Of a DNA stretch of 64,000 bases, positions 32,432 to 39,198 are shown piece after piece. Origin of the DNA: Nocardioides conyzicola. Its GTDB lineage: Bacteria > Actinomycetota > Actinomycetes > Propionibacteriales > Nocardioidaceae. How positions within the stretch are numbered: the stretch's first letter is position 1; the number at the start of each line of letters is the position of its first letter. The DNA lies in the NCBI RefSeq assembly GCF_039543825.1, contig NZ_BAABKM010000002.1, forward strand, positions 1,334,133 through 1,398,132, written 5' to 3'. The position numbers were made by a program, and so were the translations under genes. Under the pieces are notes generated by a model. It ran no database searches. It saw only the letters and a program-made list of their open reading frames with translations, and was not told where the DNA came from.

Positions 32432-32463
32432 TCAGGGATACCCGGTTAACCGGGTATCCCTGA
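32432..32463. terminator. Perfect 32-base palindrome after crp
   Basis: The left arm is TCAGGGATACCCGGTT (32432-32447), and the right arm to 32463 is its exact complement, so there is no unpaired loop beyond the hairpin turn. It begins 6 bases after the crp stop. Only a weak T-run follows. It most likely terminates crp. Confidence 0.75.
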
Positions 32464-32574
32464 ACTTCTATGGCACTGCAATGCCCGAGAAGTTGGCGAA
32501 GTGACCGAGAAGCTCGCCTCGGCTGACCCCCGAACCACCCCACCGCACCGTCATCAGGGGTGAGAGGGGGCGAG

Positions 32575-33078
32575 ATGCCACAGCCGTACGACGAGGACGC
32601 GTTCCGCGCGTTCGTGCTCGCGCGCACGCCCGCCCTGTCGCGCACGGCGTACCTCCTCACCGGGAACGCCCACCTCGCGGAGGACCTGGTCCAGACCGCG
32701 CTCTTCAAGGCGGCCAAGAGCTGGGGCCGGATCCAGGGCGATCCGGAGCCCTACGTCCGGCGCATCCTGTACACGCAGAACGTCTCCTGGTGGCGCAGCC
32801 GCCGCCACGTCCGCGAGCACCGGCTCGGGGCGTACGACGAGGCCGCCACCCACCCCGACACCGACCTGCGGCTCAGCCTCGAGCAGGCCCTCGCGCGGCT
32901 GACCACCCGCCAGCGCACGGTGCTCGTGCTGCGCTACTTCGAGGACCTCACCGAGGTGCAGACCGCGGCCACGCTCGGGATCGGCGCCGGCACGGTCAAG
33001 TCGATCAGCCGCCAGGCGCTGGCCCGGTTGCGCACCCTCGCCCCCGACCTCGCCGAGCACGTGGGAGACCCTTCATGA
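32575..33078 (+). CDS. ECF-type sigma factor, SigE-family (sigma-70 region 2 and 4)
   Basis: A 167-residue sigma factor. Region 2 covers FRAFVLARTPALSRTAYLLTG through AEDLVQTALFKAAKSW and YVRRILYTQNVSWWR (about residues 10-75). Region 4 is LTTRQRTVLVLRYFEDLTEVQTAATLGIGAGTVKSISRQALARL (about 105-150), cited in pieces. ATG 32575 is chosen over GTG 32560 because AGGGGG sits 4 bases upstream. It overlaps the next gene by ATGA, the usual arrangement for an ECF factor and its membrane anti-sigma or co-regulator. No convincing self-recognised promoter was found in 32464-32574. Confidence 0.88.
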   Translation: MPQPYDEDAFRAFVLARTPALSRTAYLLTGNAHLAEDLVQTALFKAAKSWGRIQGDPEPYVRRILYTQNVSWWRSRRHVREHRLGAYDEAATHPDTDLRLSLEQALARLTTRQRTVLVLRYFEDLTEVQTAATLGIGAGTVKSISRQALARLRTLAPDLAEHVGDPS

Positions 33079-34247
33079 CCCTCCATGACGAGCTTCAGCG
33101 GATCGCCGACCGGGCCCCGGTTGCCGACGTCCCGGACGACACCTGGTCCCGCGCCCGCGACGCCCACCGCCGCAACGTGGCACTACTGGTCGCCGGCATC
33201 GCGGCCGTCCTCGCCCTCGTCGCCGGCGCCGTCGCCTGGGTGCCCGGCCACGTCGACCCGCCGGTCGCCGACACCGACTCCCTGGGCGTGCCCGACCACC
33301 TGTACGCCGTACCCGAGCGGATGGAGGCCCGCGACAACGATGGCGGCTGGATGCGTGACGAGGTCACCGACGACCCGACCGTGGTCGGCATCGGAGCCGC
33401 AGCATGGGTGACCAACGGCGGACTGCCGGTCGTCGTCGGCGCGTCCGACGGCGCCTACCACCTGCTCGACCTCCCCGACTTCGTCGGCAACAACTGGAGC
33501 TCTGCCGTCGGTCTCGGCGCTCCGACGATCGCGCTCGCGCCCGACGGGCGGCACCTGGCCTACAGCTACGCCGTGTTCGGCCCCGACGCTGCCACCGCGC
33601 CGATCCCGACCGGGATCCGGGTCGTGGACCTCACGACCGGCGCGCGGCGCGAGATCCCGGTGCCCGGCAAGGAGGGCACCGCCATCCGGCAGATCGAGTG
33701 GTCCCCGGACGGCTCCTGGCTGGCCTTCACCGGGACGCCGCAGGACACCTGGACCGAGATGTCCATGGGGAGCCGCGGTCCAGCGGTGCTCGGCCGGATC
33801 CCGCCCGGCCGCGAGCGGGCCCAGGTCAGGGACATCGGCAACGACCAGGCACCGATGTCGGTCGACGACCGGGGCACCGTCCAGTGGCAGAACGGGAAGA
33901 TCCACGTCTGGGGCCCGGGAAGCCCGGATCCCGACGATCTCGAGTCCGTTGGTCACCTCTCCGACGGACGCCCCGTGGTGTTCGTCGAGGACACCGTGGA
34001 CTTCCTGGGCGTGTGGAGCGAGGACGGTCTGCGCTCGCTGACGACCCTGGACCCCGGTGTCGGCAGCGACGTGACCGTGGCCACCGACCTGATGCCCCCG
34101 GAGCACCCGACGGTCGAACGCCCCGAGCCGAGCTGGCCGTGGTCGGAGGAGCGCCTCTCGATCACGATCGGCCTCGGCGTGGCCGCGGTGATCGCGGCGT
34201 GCCTCGGGCTCCGCTGGGTGGTACGCCGCTACCGCTCGGCCAGGTAG
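33075..34247 (+). CDS. Membrane protein with extracytoplasmic beta-propeller-like domain, putative sigma-factor partner
   Basis: A 390-residue protein. A cytoplasmic segment of about 35 residues (LQRIADRAPVADVPDDTWSR) precedes a membrane helix at about 36-58. A large extracytoplasmic region shows repeated WD40/TolB-like strands (APDGRHLAYSYAVFG, WSPDGSWLAFTG), and a second helix lies near the C terminus (about 360-383) with a basic end. The start overlaps the sigma gene (ATGA). This layout resembles actinobacterial pairs in which the membrane protein restrains the sigma factor, but no zinc-finger anti-sigma motif is present. The last 19 bases overlap the convergent MBL gene. Confidence 0.7.
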   Translation: MTLHDELQRIADRAPVADVPDDTWSRARDAHRRNVALLVAGIAAVLALVAGAVAWVPGHVDPPVADTDSLGVPDHLYAVPERMEARDNDGGWMRDEVTDDPTVVGIGAAAWVTNGGLPVVVGASDGAYHLLDLPDFVGNNWSSAVGLGAPTIALAPDGRHLAYSYAVFGPDAATAPIPTGIRVVDLTTGARREIPVPGKEGTAIRQIEWSPDGSWLAFTGTPQDTWTEMSMGSRGPAVLGRIPPGRERAQVRDIGNDQAPMSVDDRGTVQWQNGKIHVWGPGSPDPDDLESVGHLSDGRPVVFVEDTVDFLGVWSEDGLRSLTTLDPGVGSDVTVATDLMPPEHPTVERPEPSWPWSEERLSITIGLGVAAVIAACLGLRWVVRRYRSAR

Positions 34248-35038
34248 GCCAACTGCGCCCGCACCGACCACTCGGCGGCGCCCCAGAGCGACTCGTCGAC
34301 GTCGGCGTACACGACCTCGACCACCTGCCGCGGCAGCGCCTCGTCCTCGGCCAGCTCAGCAGTGAGAGGCACGCCGAGCTCGTGCAGCGCGCGCTCGACC
34401 TGGGCCAGCCGCTCGCGCCGGTGCGCCAGGTAGAAGTCCAGGATCCCGAGGGCGTCGTCGAGCACCGGACCGTGCGCCGGCCACAGGGTCGTGACCTCAC
34501 CCGCGAGCACCAGCGAGCGCATCCGCTCGATCGAGTCGAAGTAGGGCCCGAGCTGTCCGTCGGGATGCGCCACCACCGTCGTGCCCCGCCCCAGGACCAT
34601 GTCGCCGGTCAGCAGCGCGCCGTCACCCGGCAGCACCAACGAGATCGAGTCGGCGGTGTGGCCCGGGGTCGTGAGCACCCGCACCGACAGGCCGTCGACG
34701 ACGAGGTCCTCGCCGTCGACGAGGGGGTCGGCATCGACGCACAGCGCCGGGTCGAGGGCGCGTACGGCGCAGCCCTTGCGCGCCGCGAACTCCGCCGCGA
34801 CCTCGGCGTGGTCGAAGTGGTGGTGGGTCAGCAGCACCAGCCCCACGTCGCCGAGCTCGGCGGTGAGCCGGTCGAGGTGACCGTCCTCGATCGGACCCGG
34901 GTCGACGACGATCGACGCCGACGCACCCGGCTCCTGCAGCACCCAGGTGTTGGTGCCGTCGAGCGTCATCATCCCCGGGTTGGGCGCCAGGAAGCAGCGG
35001 CCACGCGAGCCGAAGGACCCGCCGTACCAGGCGGTCAT
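34229..35038 (-). CDS. Metallo-beta-lactamase fold hydrolase (LACTB2/glyoxalase II-like)
   Basis: A 269-residue protein with the HxHxDH metal motif in LLTHHHFDHAEV (about residue 95), TTPGHTADSISLVLPGD near 148 and a later His in LWPAHGPVL. A C-terminal helical region follows, as in LACTB2-like proteins. The reaction is hydrolytic; the substrate is unknown. It corresponds to Rv3677c. Its start overlaps the Nudix stop at 35035, and its 3' end overlaps the convergent membrane protein by 19 bases. Confidence 0.88.
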   Translation of the reverse strand: MTAWYGGSFGSRGRCFLAPNPGMMTLDGTNTWVLQEPGASASIVVDPGPIEDGHLDRLTAELGDVGLVLLTHHHFDHAEVAAEFAARKGCAVRALDPALCVDADPLVDGEDLVVDGLSVRVLTTPGHTADSISLVLPGDGALLTGDMVLGRGTTVVAHPDGQLGPYFDSIERMRSLVLAGEVTTLWPAHGPVLDDALGILDFYLAHRRERLAQVERALHELGVPLTAELAEDEALPRQVVEVVYADVDESLWGAAEWSVRAQLAYLAER

Positions 35039-35904
35039 GGGCGACGTCGGGCCGCCACCAGCGGCCGCAGGCGGTCCGGCATCGACAGGGTCCAGCCATC
35101 GCCCAGCGGCTCGACGGACGGCGTGAACATCTCCACCGACCGCGAGGCCGCGACCGCGAGCACCTCCTCGGGCGACGCGTGCTCACCGACCTCCATCGAG
35201 GTGAGGTACGTCGGCGGCATCAGCGCCAGGTCACCGGTGTCGGCCTGATCGGCGGCCACCCGGGCCGGGATCCACGACACCGACGAGGACTCGGTCGACA
35301 CGTCGCGGGTGACCTGGCCCGAGGGCAGCAGCGCCACGAAGAACCAGGTGCGGTAGCGCTTCGGCTCGAAGACCGGCGTCAGCCAGGCGTCCCAGACGCC
35401 GAGCAGGTCGGTACGCAGCACCAGCCCGCGGCGGTTGAGGAAGTCCGTCAGCGACAGCTCCCGCGACTCCAGGGCGACCCGGTCGGCCTCCCAGTCGTCC
35501 GCGGTCGTGTCGGCGACGATGCTCGTCTCCGACGTACCGGCCAGGAGCACGCCCGACTCCTCGAAGGTCTCGCGTACGGCGGCGCACACGAGCGCCCGCG
35601 CGGTCTCCTCGTCGCAGCCGAGGCGGGCCGCCCACTCGAGGGGGGTCGGACCGGCCCAGGCGACCGCGGTGTCGAAGTCGCGCGGATCGACGCCGCCGCC
35701 CGGGAAGACGCACATGCCACCGGCGAAGTCCATCGAGACCTGGCGGCGCATGTAGTAGACCTCGGGGCCGTCGGCGGACGCCCGCATCAGGATCACGGTG
35801 GCGGCGTTGCGCGGCTCGGCTGGCGTCTGCCGGCCGTCCTCGAACTCGCGCGCGATGTCGACCAGCCGGTCCGGCAGCGGGACCGGAGGGAGAGGAATCC
35901 TCAC
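35035..35904 (-). CDS. Nudix hydrolase with split Nudix box (NUDT19-like)
   Basis: A 289-residue protein. The Nudix box starts with FPGGGVDPRD near residue 67 but reaches its REXXEE half (AAVRETFEESGVLL) only about 40 residues later, so the box carries an insertion. NUDT19-type CoA hydrolases have a comparable insertion (from memory). CoA-ester hydrolysis is therefore a reasonable guess. GTG 35904 overlaps the ridA stop and the 3' end overlaps the MBL gene, so the three genes are one coupled unit. Confidence 0.82.
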   Translation of the reverse strand: MRIPLPPVPLPDRLVDIAREFEDGRQTPAEPRNAATVILMRASADGPEVYYMRRQVSMDFAGGMCVFPGGGVDPRDFDTAVAWAGPTPLEWAARLGCDEETARALVCAAVRETFEESGVLLAGTSETSIVADTTADDWEADRVALESRELSLTDFLNRRGLVLRTDLLGVWDAWLTPVFEPKRYRTWFFVALLPSGQVTRDVSTESSSVSWIPARVAADQADTGDLALMPPTYLTSMEVGEHASPEEVLAVAASRSVEMFTPSVEPLGDGWTLSMPDRLRPLVAARRRP

Positions 35905-36365
35905 CCGGCCACCCGCACGATGATCTCCACCTCGACCGGCGAGTCCAGGGGCAGCACGGGCACGCCGACCGCCGAGCGGGCGTGGACGCCGGCGTCGCCG
36001 AAGACCTTGCCCAGCAGCTCGGAGGCGCCGTTGGCGACCTGGGGCTGGCCGGTGAAGTCGGGGGTCGACGCCACGAAGACGACGACCTTCACGACCTGGG
36101 CGACCCGGTCGAGGTCACCGACGACCGACTTCACGGCCGCGATCGCGTTGAGGGCGCACTGCTGCGCGGCGTCCTTCGCCTCCTCGGGCCCGACCTCGCC
36201 ACCGACCTTGCCGGTCAGCAGGAGCTCGCCGTTCTTCATCGGCAGCTGGCCGGAGGTGAAGACCAGGTCCCCGCACGCGACCGCGGGCACGTAGACCGCC
36301 ACCGGCGTGGGGACCTCGGGCACCGACAGGCCCAGCTCGGCCAAGCGGTCCTCGGGTGCGCTCAT
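35901..36365 (-). CDS. ridA: RidA/YjgF-family enamine/imine deaminase
   Basis: A 154-residue member of the RidA family. It shows DLVFTSGQLPMKNGELLLTG near residues 33-52, AIAAVKSVVGDLDRVAQVVKV near 75-95 and the C-terminal SPVEVEIIVRV. RidA clears reactive 2-aminoacrylate; this copy is longer than E. coli RidA by about 25 residues, mainly at the N terminus. The Arg that marks the RidA subclass (usually in a C-R-V-E-V-like end) is not clear here, so it may belong to another Rid subgroup. Syntenic with Rv3678c. Confidence 0.85.
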   Translation of the reverse strand: MSAPEDRLAELGLSVPEVPTPVAVYVPAVACGDLVFTSGQLPMKNGELLLTGKVGGEVGPEEAKDAAQQCALNAIAAVKSVVGDLDRVAQVVKVVVFVASTPDFTGQPQVANGASELLGKVFGDAGVHARSAVGVPVLPLDSPVEVEIIVRVAG

Positions 36366-36372
36366 CGTCCGC

Positions 36373-36531
36373 TCACCCCTCGATCGGGCGCTTGAAGTAG
36401 CCGACGAGGTTCTCGGGGTTCATGCCGGGCGCGACCTGCACCAGCTCCCACCCGTCGGCCCCGAAGTTGTCCAGGATCTGCTTCGCCGCGTGCGTGAGGA
36501 TCGGCGCGGTCAGGTACTCCCACTTCGTCAT
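36373..36531 (-). CDS. DUF4177 small protein
   Basis: A 52-residue protein (MTKWEYLTAPILTHAAKQIL, then GADGWELVQVAPG and a Phe-Lys-Arg end). The WEY and GWELV elements are the DUF4177 hallmark. ATG 36531 is the first start of this size; larger readings in the same frame are the antisense of the downstream kinase. It ends 7 bases before ridA and probably shares its transcript. The counterpart in mycobacteria is the short gene between Rv3678c and Rv3679. Confidence 0.82.
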   Translation of the reverse strand: MTKWEYLTAPILTHAAKQILDNFGADGWELVQVAPGMNPENLVGYFKRPIEG

Positions 36532-36600
36532 GCTCGGCACCCTACTCGGGGAGCACGCGGGATCCACCCGTGGTCGGACGCGGTCGCCTCCGCTCGCAAC

Positions 36601-36606
36601 TAGGGT
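36601..36606 (+). promoter_or_regulatory. -10 box (TAGGGT), leaderless kinase start
   Basis: TAGGGT, 6 bases, GTG 36613. The divergent DUF4177 gene starts 70 bases upstream. Confidence 0.6.
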
Positions 36607-36612
36607 CGCTGC

Positions 36613-37761
36613 GTGAGCACCGTGGCCGAGCACCGCCAGCCCTGGCGGCTGAGCCCGCAGGGCCAGGTGTGGTTCGACATCGTGCTCGCGACGGGCCTGC
36701 TGCTGCCGGCCCTCGCGATGCCGTTCACCGAGGCCGGCTGGACCGGCTTCGCCGTCTCGGTCGGTCAGCTGGCACCCCTCTACTGGCGCCGCCGGCACCC
36801 GGTCGTGGTCTTCGCCGTCGTCGCCGGCTCCAGCGCCGCCCAGGCGCTCCTCCTGGACACGCCGTTGTGGAGCCAGGTCGCGTTCCCGGTCGCGGTCTAC
36901 TCGGTCGCACGGTTCTCGCACACGCGGGCCGGCCTGGCCGCGCTCGCCACCGGGATCGCGGGCGCGTTCGTCGCGTCGTACGTCTGGTTGCTCGGCTTCG
37001 ACCAGCTGATCCCGTCGGCCTTCACGTCGTACGTCCTCTTCATCACGGCCATCGTCGTCACGGCCTGGGCCCTCGGCACCCTCGGCCGCATCCGCCGGGC
37101 GTACGTCGACGCGCTGGTCGAGCGCGGCGAGCAGATCAGGCGCGAGGCGGCCCAGGAGATCGCCCTGGCGGCGTCGGACGAGCGCGCGCGGATCGCCCGC
37201 GAGATGCACGACGTCGTCGCACACGGGCTGTCGATGATCGTGGTGCAGGCCGACGGTGCGCGCTACGCGGCGGAGCGGGACCCGGCCGTCGCGACCGAGA
37301 CCCTGGAGACGATCGCCGCGACCGGTCGTGCGTCCCTCACCGAGATGCGCCACACCCTGGGCCTGCTCCGCTCGGGCGGCGACCTCGAGCTCCGCCCGCA
37401 GCCCGGCATCGCGGACCTGGCCGGGATCGTGGTCGGCGACGACATCGACGCGACCCTCCCGGACCCGGCGACCACGGCGCCGGACGGCGTCGCGCTCACG
37501 GCGTACCGCATCGTGCAGGAGGCGCTCACCAACGTCCGCAAGCACGCCGGCCCGGACGTCCGGGTGCGCGTCGTGGTCGCCGTCGACGACGAGGCGACCG
37601 TGCTGGTCGAGGACGACGGCCGGGGCGCCGCCGTCACGGCCGCCGGCGGCGGCCTCGGGCTGCTCGGGATGCGGGAGCGGGTGCAGGCGCACGGCGGCAC
37701 GCTCGAGGCAGGTCCCCGCGCGGGCGGCGGCTGGCGCGTCGCTGCGAGGCTGCCGCTATGA
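36613..37761 (+). CDS. NarL-type sensor histidine kinase (HisKA_3)
   Basis: A 382-residue kinase with about four membrane helices in residues 20-155, short extracytoplasmic loops and no large sensor domain. The dimerisation and phosphorylation helix is RARIAREMHDVVAHGLSMIV with H199. N-box NVRKHAG is near 311 and G-box GGGLGLLGMRERV near 345. Such kinases often sense envelope stress or antimicrobial compounds through the membrane. It overlaps the regulator gene by ATGA, and an ABC transporter follows, so drug or lipid stress is a plausible signal (inference). Confidence 0.92.
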   Translation: MSTVAEHRQPWRLSPQGQVWFDIVLATGLLLPALAMPFTEAGWTGFAVSVGQLAPLYWRRRHPVVVFAVVAGSSAAQALLLDTPLWSQVAFPVAVYSVARFSHTRAGLAALATGIAGAFVASYVWLLGFDQLIPSAFTSYVLFITAIVVTAWALGTLGRIRRAYVDALVERGEQIRREAAQEIALAASDERARIAREMHDVVAHGLSMIVVQADGARYAAERDPAVATETLETIAATGRASLTEMRHTLGLLRSGGDLELRPQPGIADLAGIVVGDDIDATLPDPATTAPDGVALTAYRIVQEALTNVRKHAGPDVRVRVVVAVDDEATVLVEDDGRGAAVTAAGGGLGLLGMRERVQAHGGTLEAGPRAGGGWRVAARLPL

Positions 37762-38420
37762 CCATCCGCGTCTTCCTCGTCGACGACCAGCAGCTGGTGC
37801 GCAGCGGCTTCCGGATGCTGGTCGACAGCCAGCGCGACATGACCGTCGTCGGGGAGTCGGGCGACGGCGCCGACGCCGTCCAGCAGCTGGCGGTGACCGC
37901 TGCCGACGTCGTGCTCATGGACATCCGGATGCCGCGCCTGGACGGCGTCGAGGCGACCCGGTCGATCACTGCTCGCGGCGACCTCCCCCGCGTGGTCGTC
38001 CTGACGACGTTCGACCTCGACGAGCACGTCTTCGCCGCGATCAAGGCCGGCGCCGCCGCCTTCCTGCTCAAGGACGCGCTCCCCGAGGACCTGCTGACCG
38101 CGATCCGCGTCGTGCACGCCGGCGACTCGGTCGTGGCACCGAGCACCACCCGGCGGCTGCTCGACCGGTTCGCCGCCGAGCTCCCGGACCCGGTCACCGC
38201 GGCACCCGACGAGCGCATCGCCGGACTCACCGACCGTGAGCGCGAGGTCCTGGTGCACGTCGGTCGCGGCCGGTCCAACCACGAGATCGCCGCCGACCTC
38301 GTGGTCGCCGAGGCCACCGTGAAGACCCACATCGGCCGGCTCCTCGCCAAGACCGGCTCCCGCGACCGGGTCCAGCTGGTCGTGCTGGCGTACGAGACCG
38401 GGCTGGCCCGTACGACCTGA
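37758..38420 (+). CDS. NarL/LuxR-family response regulator
   Basis: A 220-residue regulator. The receiver domain has FLVDDQQ near residue 8, phosphoacceptor D55 in VLMDIRMP and the Lys of AFLLKDA near 105. A LuxR-type helix-turn-helix (LTDREREVLVHVGRGRSNHE, then VAEATVKTHIGRLLAKTG) covers about 155-210. The start overlaps the kinase stop (ATGA). It probably controls the ABC transporter operon that starts 65 bases downstream. Confidence 0.94.
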   Translation: MTIRVFLVDDQQLVRSGFRMLVDSQRDMTVVGESGDGADAVQQLAVTAADVVLMDIRMPRLDGVEATRSITARGDLPRVVVLTTFDLDEHVFAAIKAGAAAFLLKDALPEDLLTAIRVVHAGDSVVAPSTTRRLLDRFAAELPDPVTAAPDERIAGLTDREREVLVHVGRGRSNHEIAADLVVAEATVKTHIGRLLAKTGSRDRVQLVVLAYETGLARTT

Positions 38421-38484
38421 GTCGTACGCCGGGTCCGGCCCGCGGGCTGACGATCCGGCGGCCCGCGATCGCGAGAGTCGTGGC

Positions 38485-39198
38485 ATGACGACCACCTCCC
38501 TCGCCGCCAGCGCCCGCGCCCTCACCCGTGTCTACGGGCACGGGGACACCGCCGTGCACGCCCTCCGCGGCGTCGACCTCGACCTGCCCGCCGGGCGCTT
38601 CACCGCGATCATGGGGCCGTCCGGCTCGGGCAAGTCCACGTTGATGCACTGCCTGGCCGGTCTCGACACCCCCACCTCCGGCACCGTCTCCGTCGCCGGG
38701 CGCGCCCTGCAGGACATGGACGACACGGCGCTGACCGTCTTCCGGCGCGAGCACGTGGGCTTCGTCTTCCAGTCCTTCAACCTGCTGCCGATGCTCACCG
38801 CCGGCCAGAACGTGCTGCTCCCCCTCGAGCTCGCCGGCCGCCGCGTCGACGCCGAGGCGCGGGAGCGCTACGACCTGGTCGTGGACGTGCTCGGCATCCG
38901 GGACCGGCTCGGCCACCGCCCGTCCGAGCTGTCCGGCGGCCAGCAGCAGCGGGTGGCGATCGCCCGCGCGCTGGTCACCCGGCCCGACATCGTCTTCGCG
39001 GACGAGCCCACCGGCAACCTCGACAGCGAGACGTCCGCCGAGGTGCTCGGCTTCCTGCGGCGCTCGGTGCGCGAGCTCGGCCAGACCGTCGTGATGGTCA
39101 CCCACGAGACCGACGCCGCGGCGTACGCCGACGACGTCGTCGTCATCACCGACGGCCTCGCCGCCGACGTCCGTCCCGTGGCGGAGCCGGTCCGATGA
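38485..39198 (+). CDS. ABC transporter ATP-binding protein (MacB/LolD type)
   Basis: A 237-residue ATPase with Walker A GPSGSGKST near residues 47-55, Q-loop FVFQSFNLLP, signature LSGGQQQRVAIARAL near 150, and Walker B DIVFADEPTGNLD near 170. This sequence style is that of ATPases serving FtsX-like permeases. ATG 38485 is 65 bases past the regulator. The permease gene overlaps it by ATGA. Confidence 0.95.
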   Translation: MTTTSLAASARALTRVYGHGDTAVHALRGVDLDLPAGRFTAIMGPSGSGKSTLMHCLAGLDTPTSGTVSVAGRALQDMDDTALTVFRREHVGFVFQSFNLLPMLTAGQNVLLPLELAGRRVDAEARERYDLVVDVLGIRDRLGHRPSELSGGQQQRVAIARALVTRPDIVFADEPTGNLDSETSAEVLGFLRRSVRELGQTVVMVTHETDAAAYADDVVVITDGLAADVRPVAEPVR

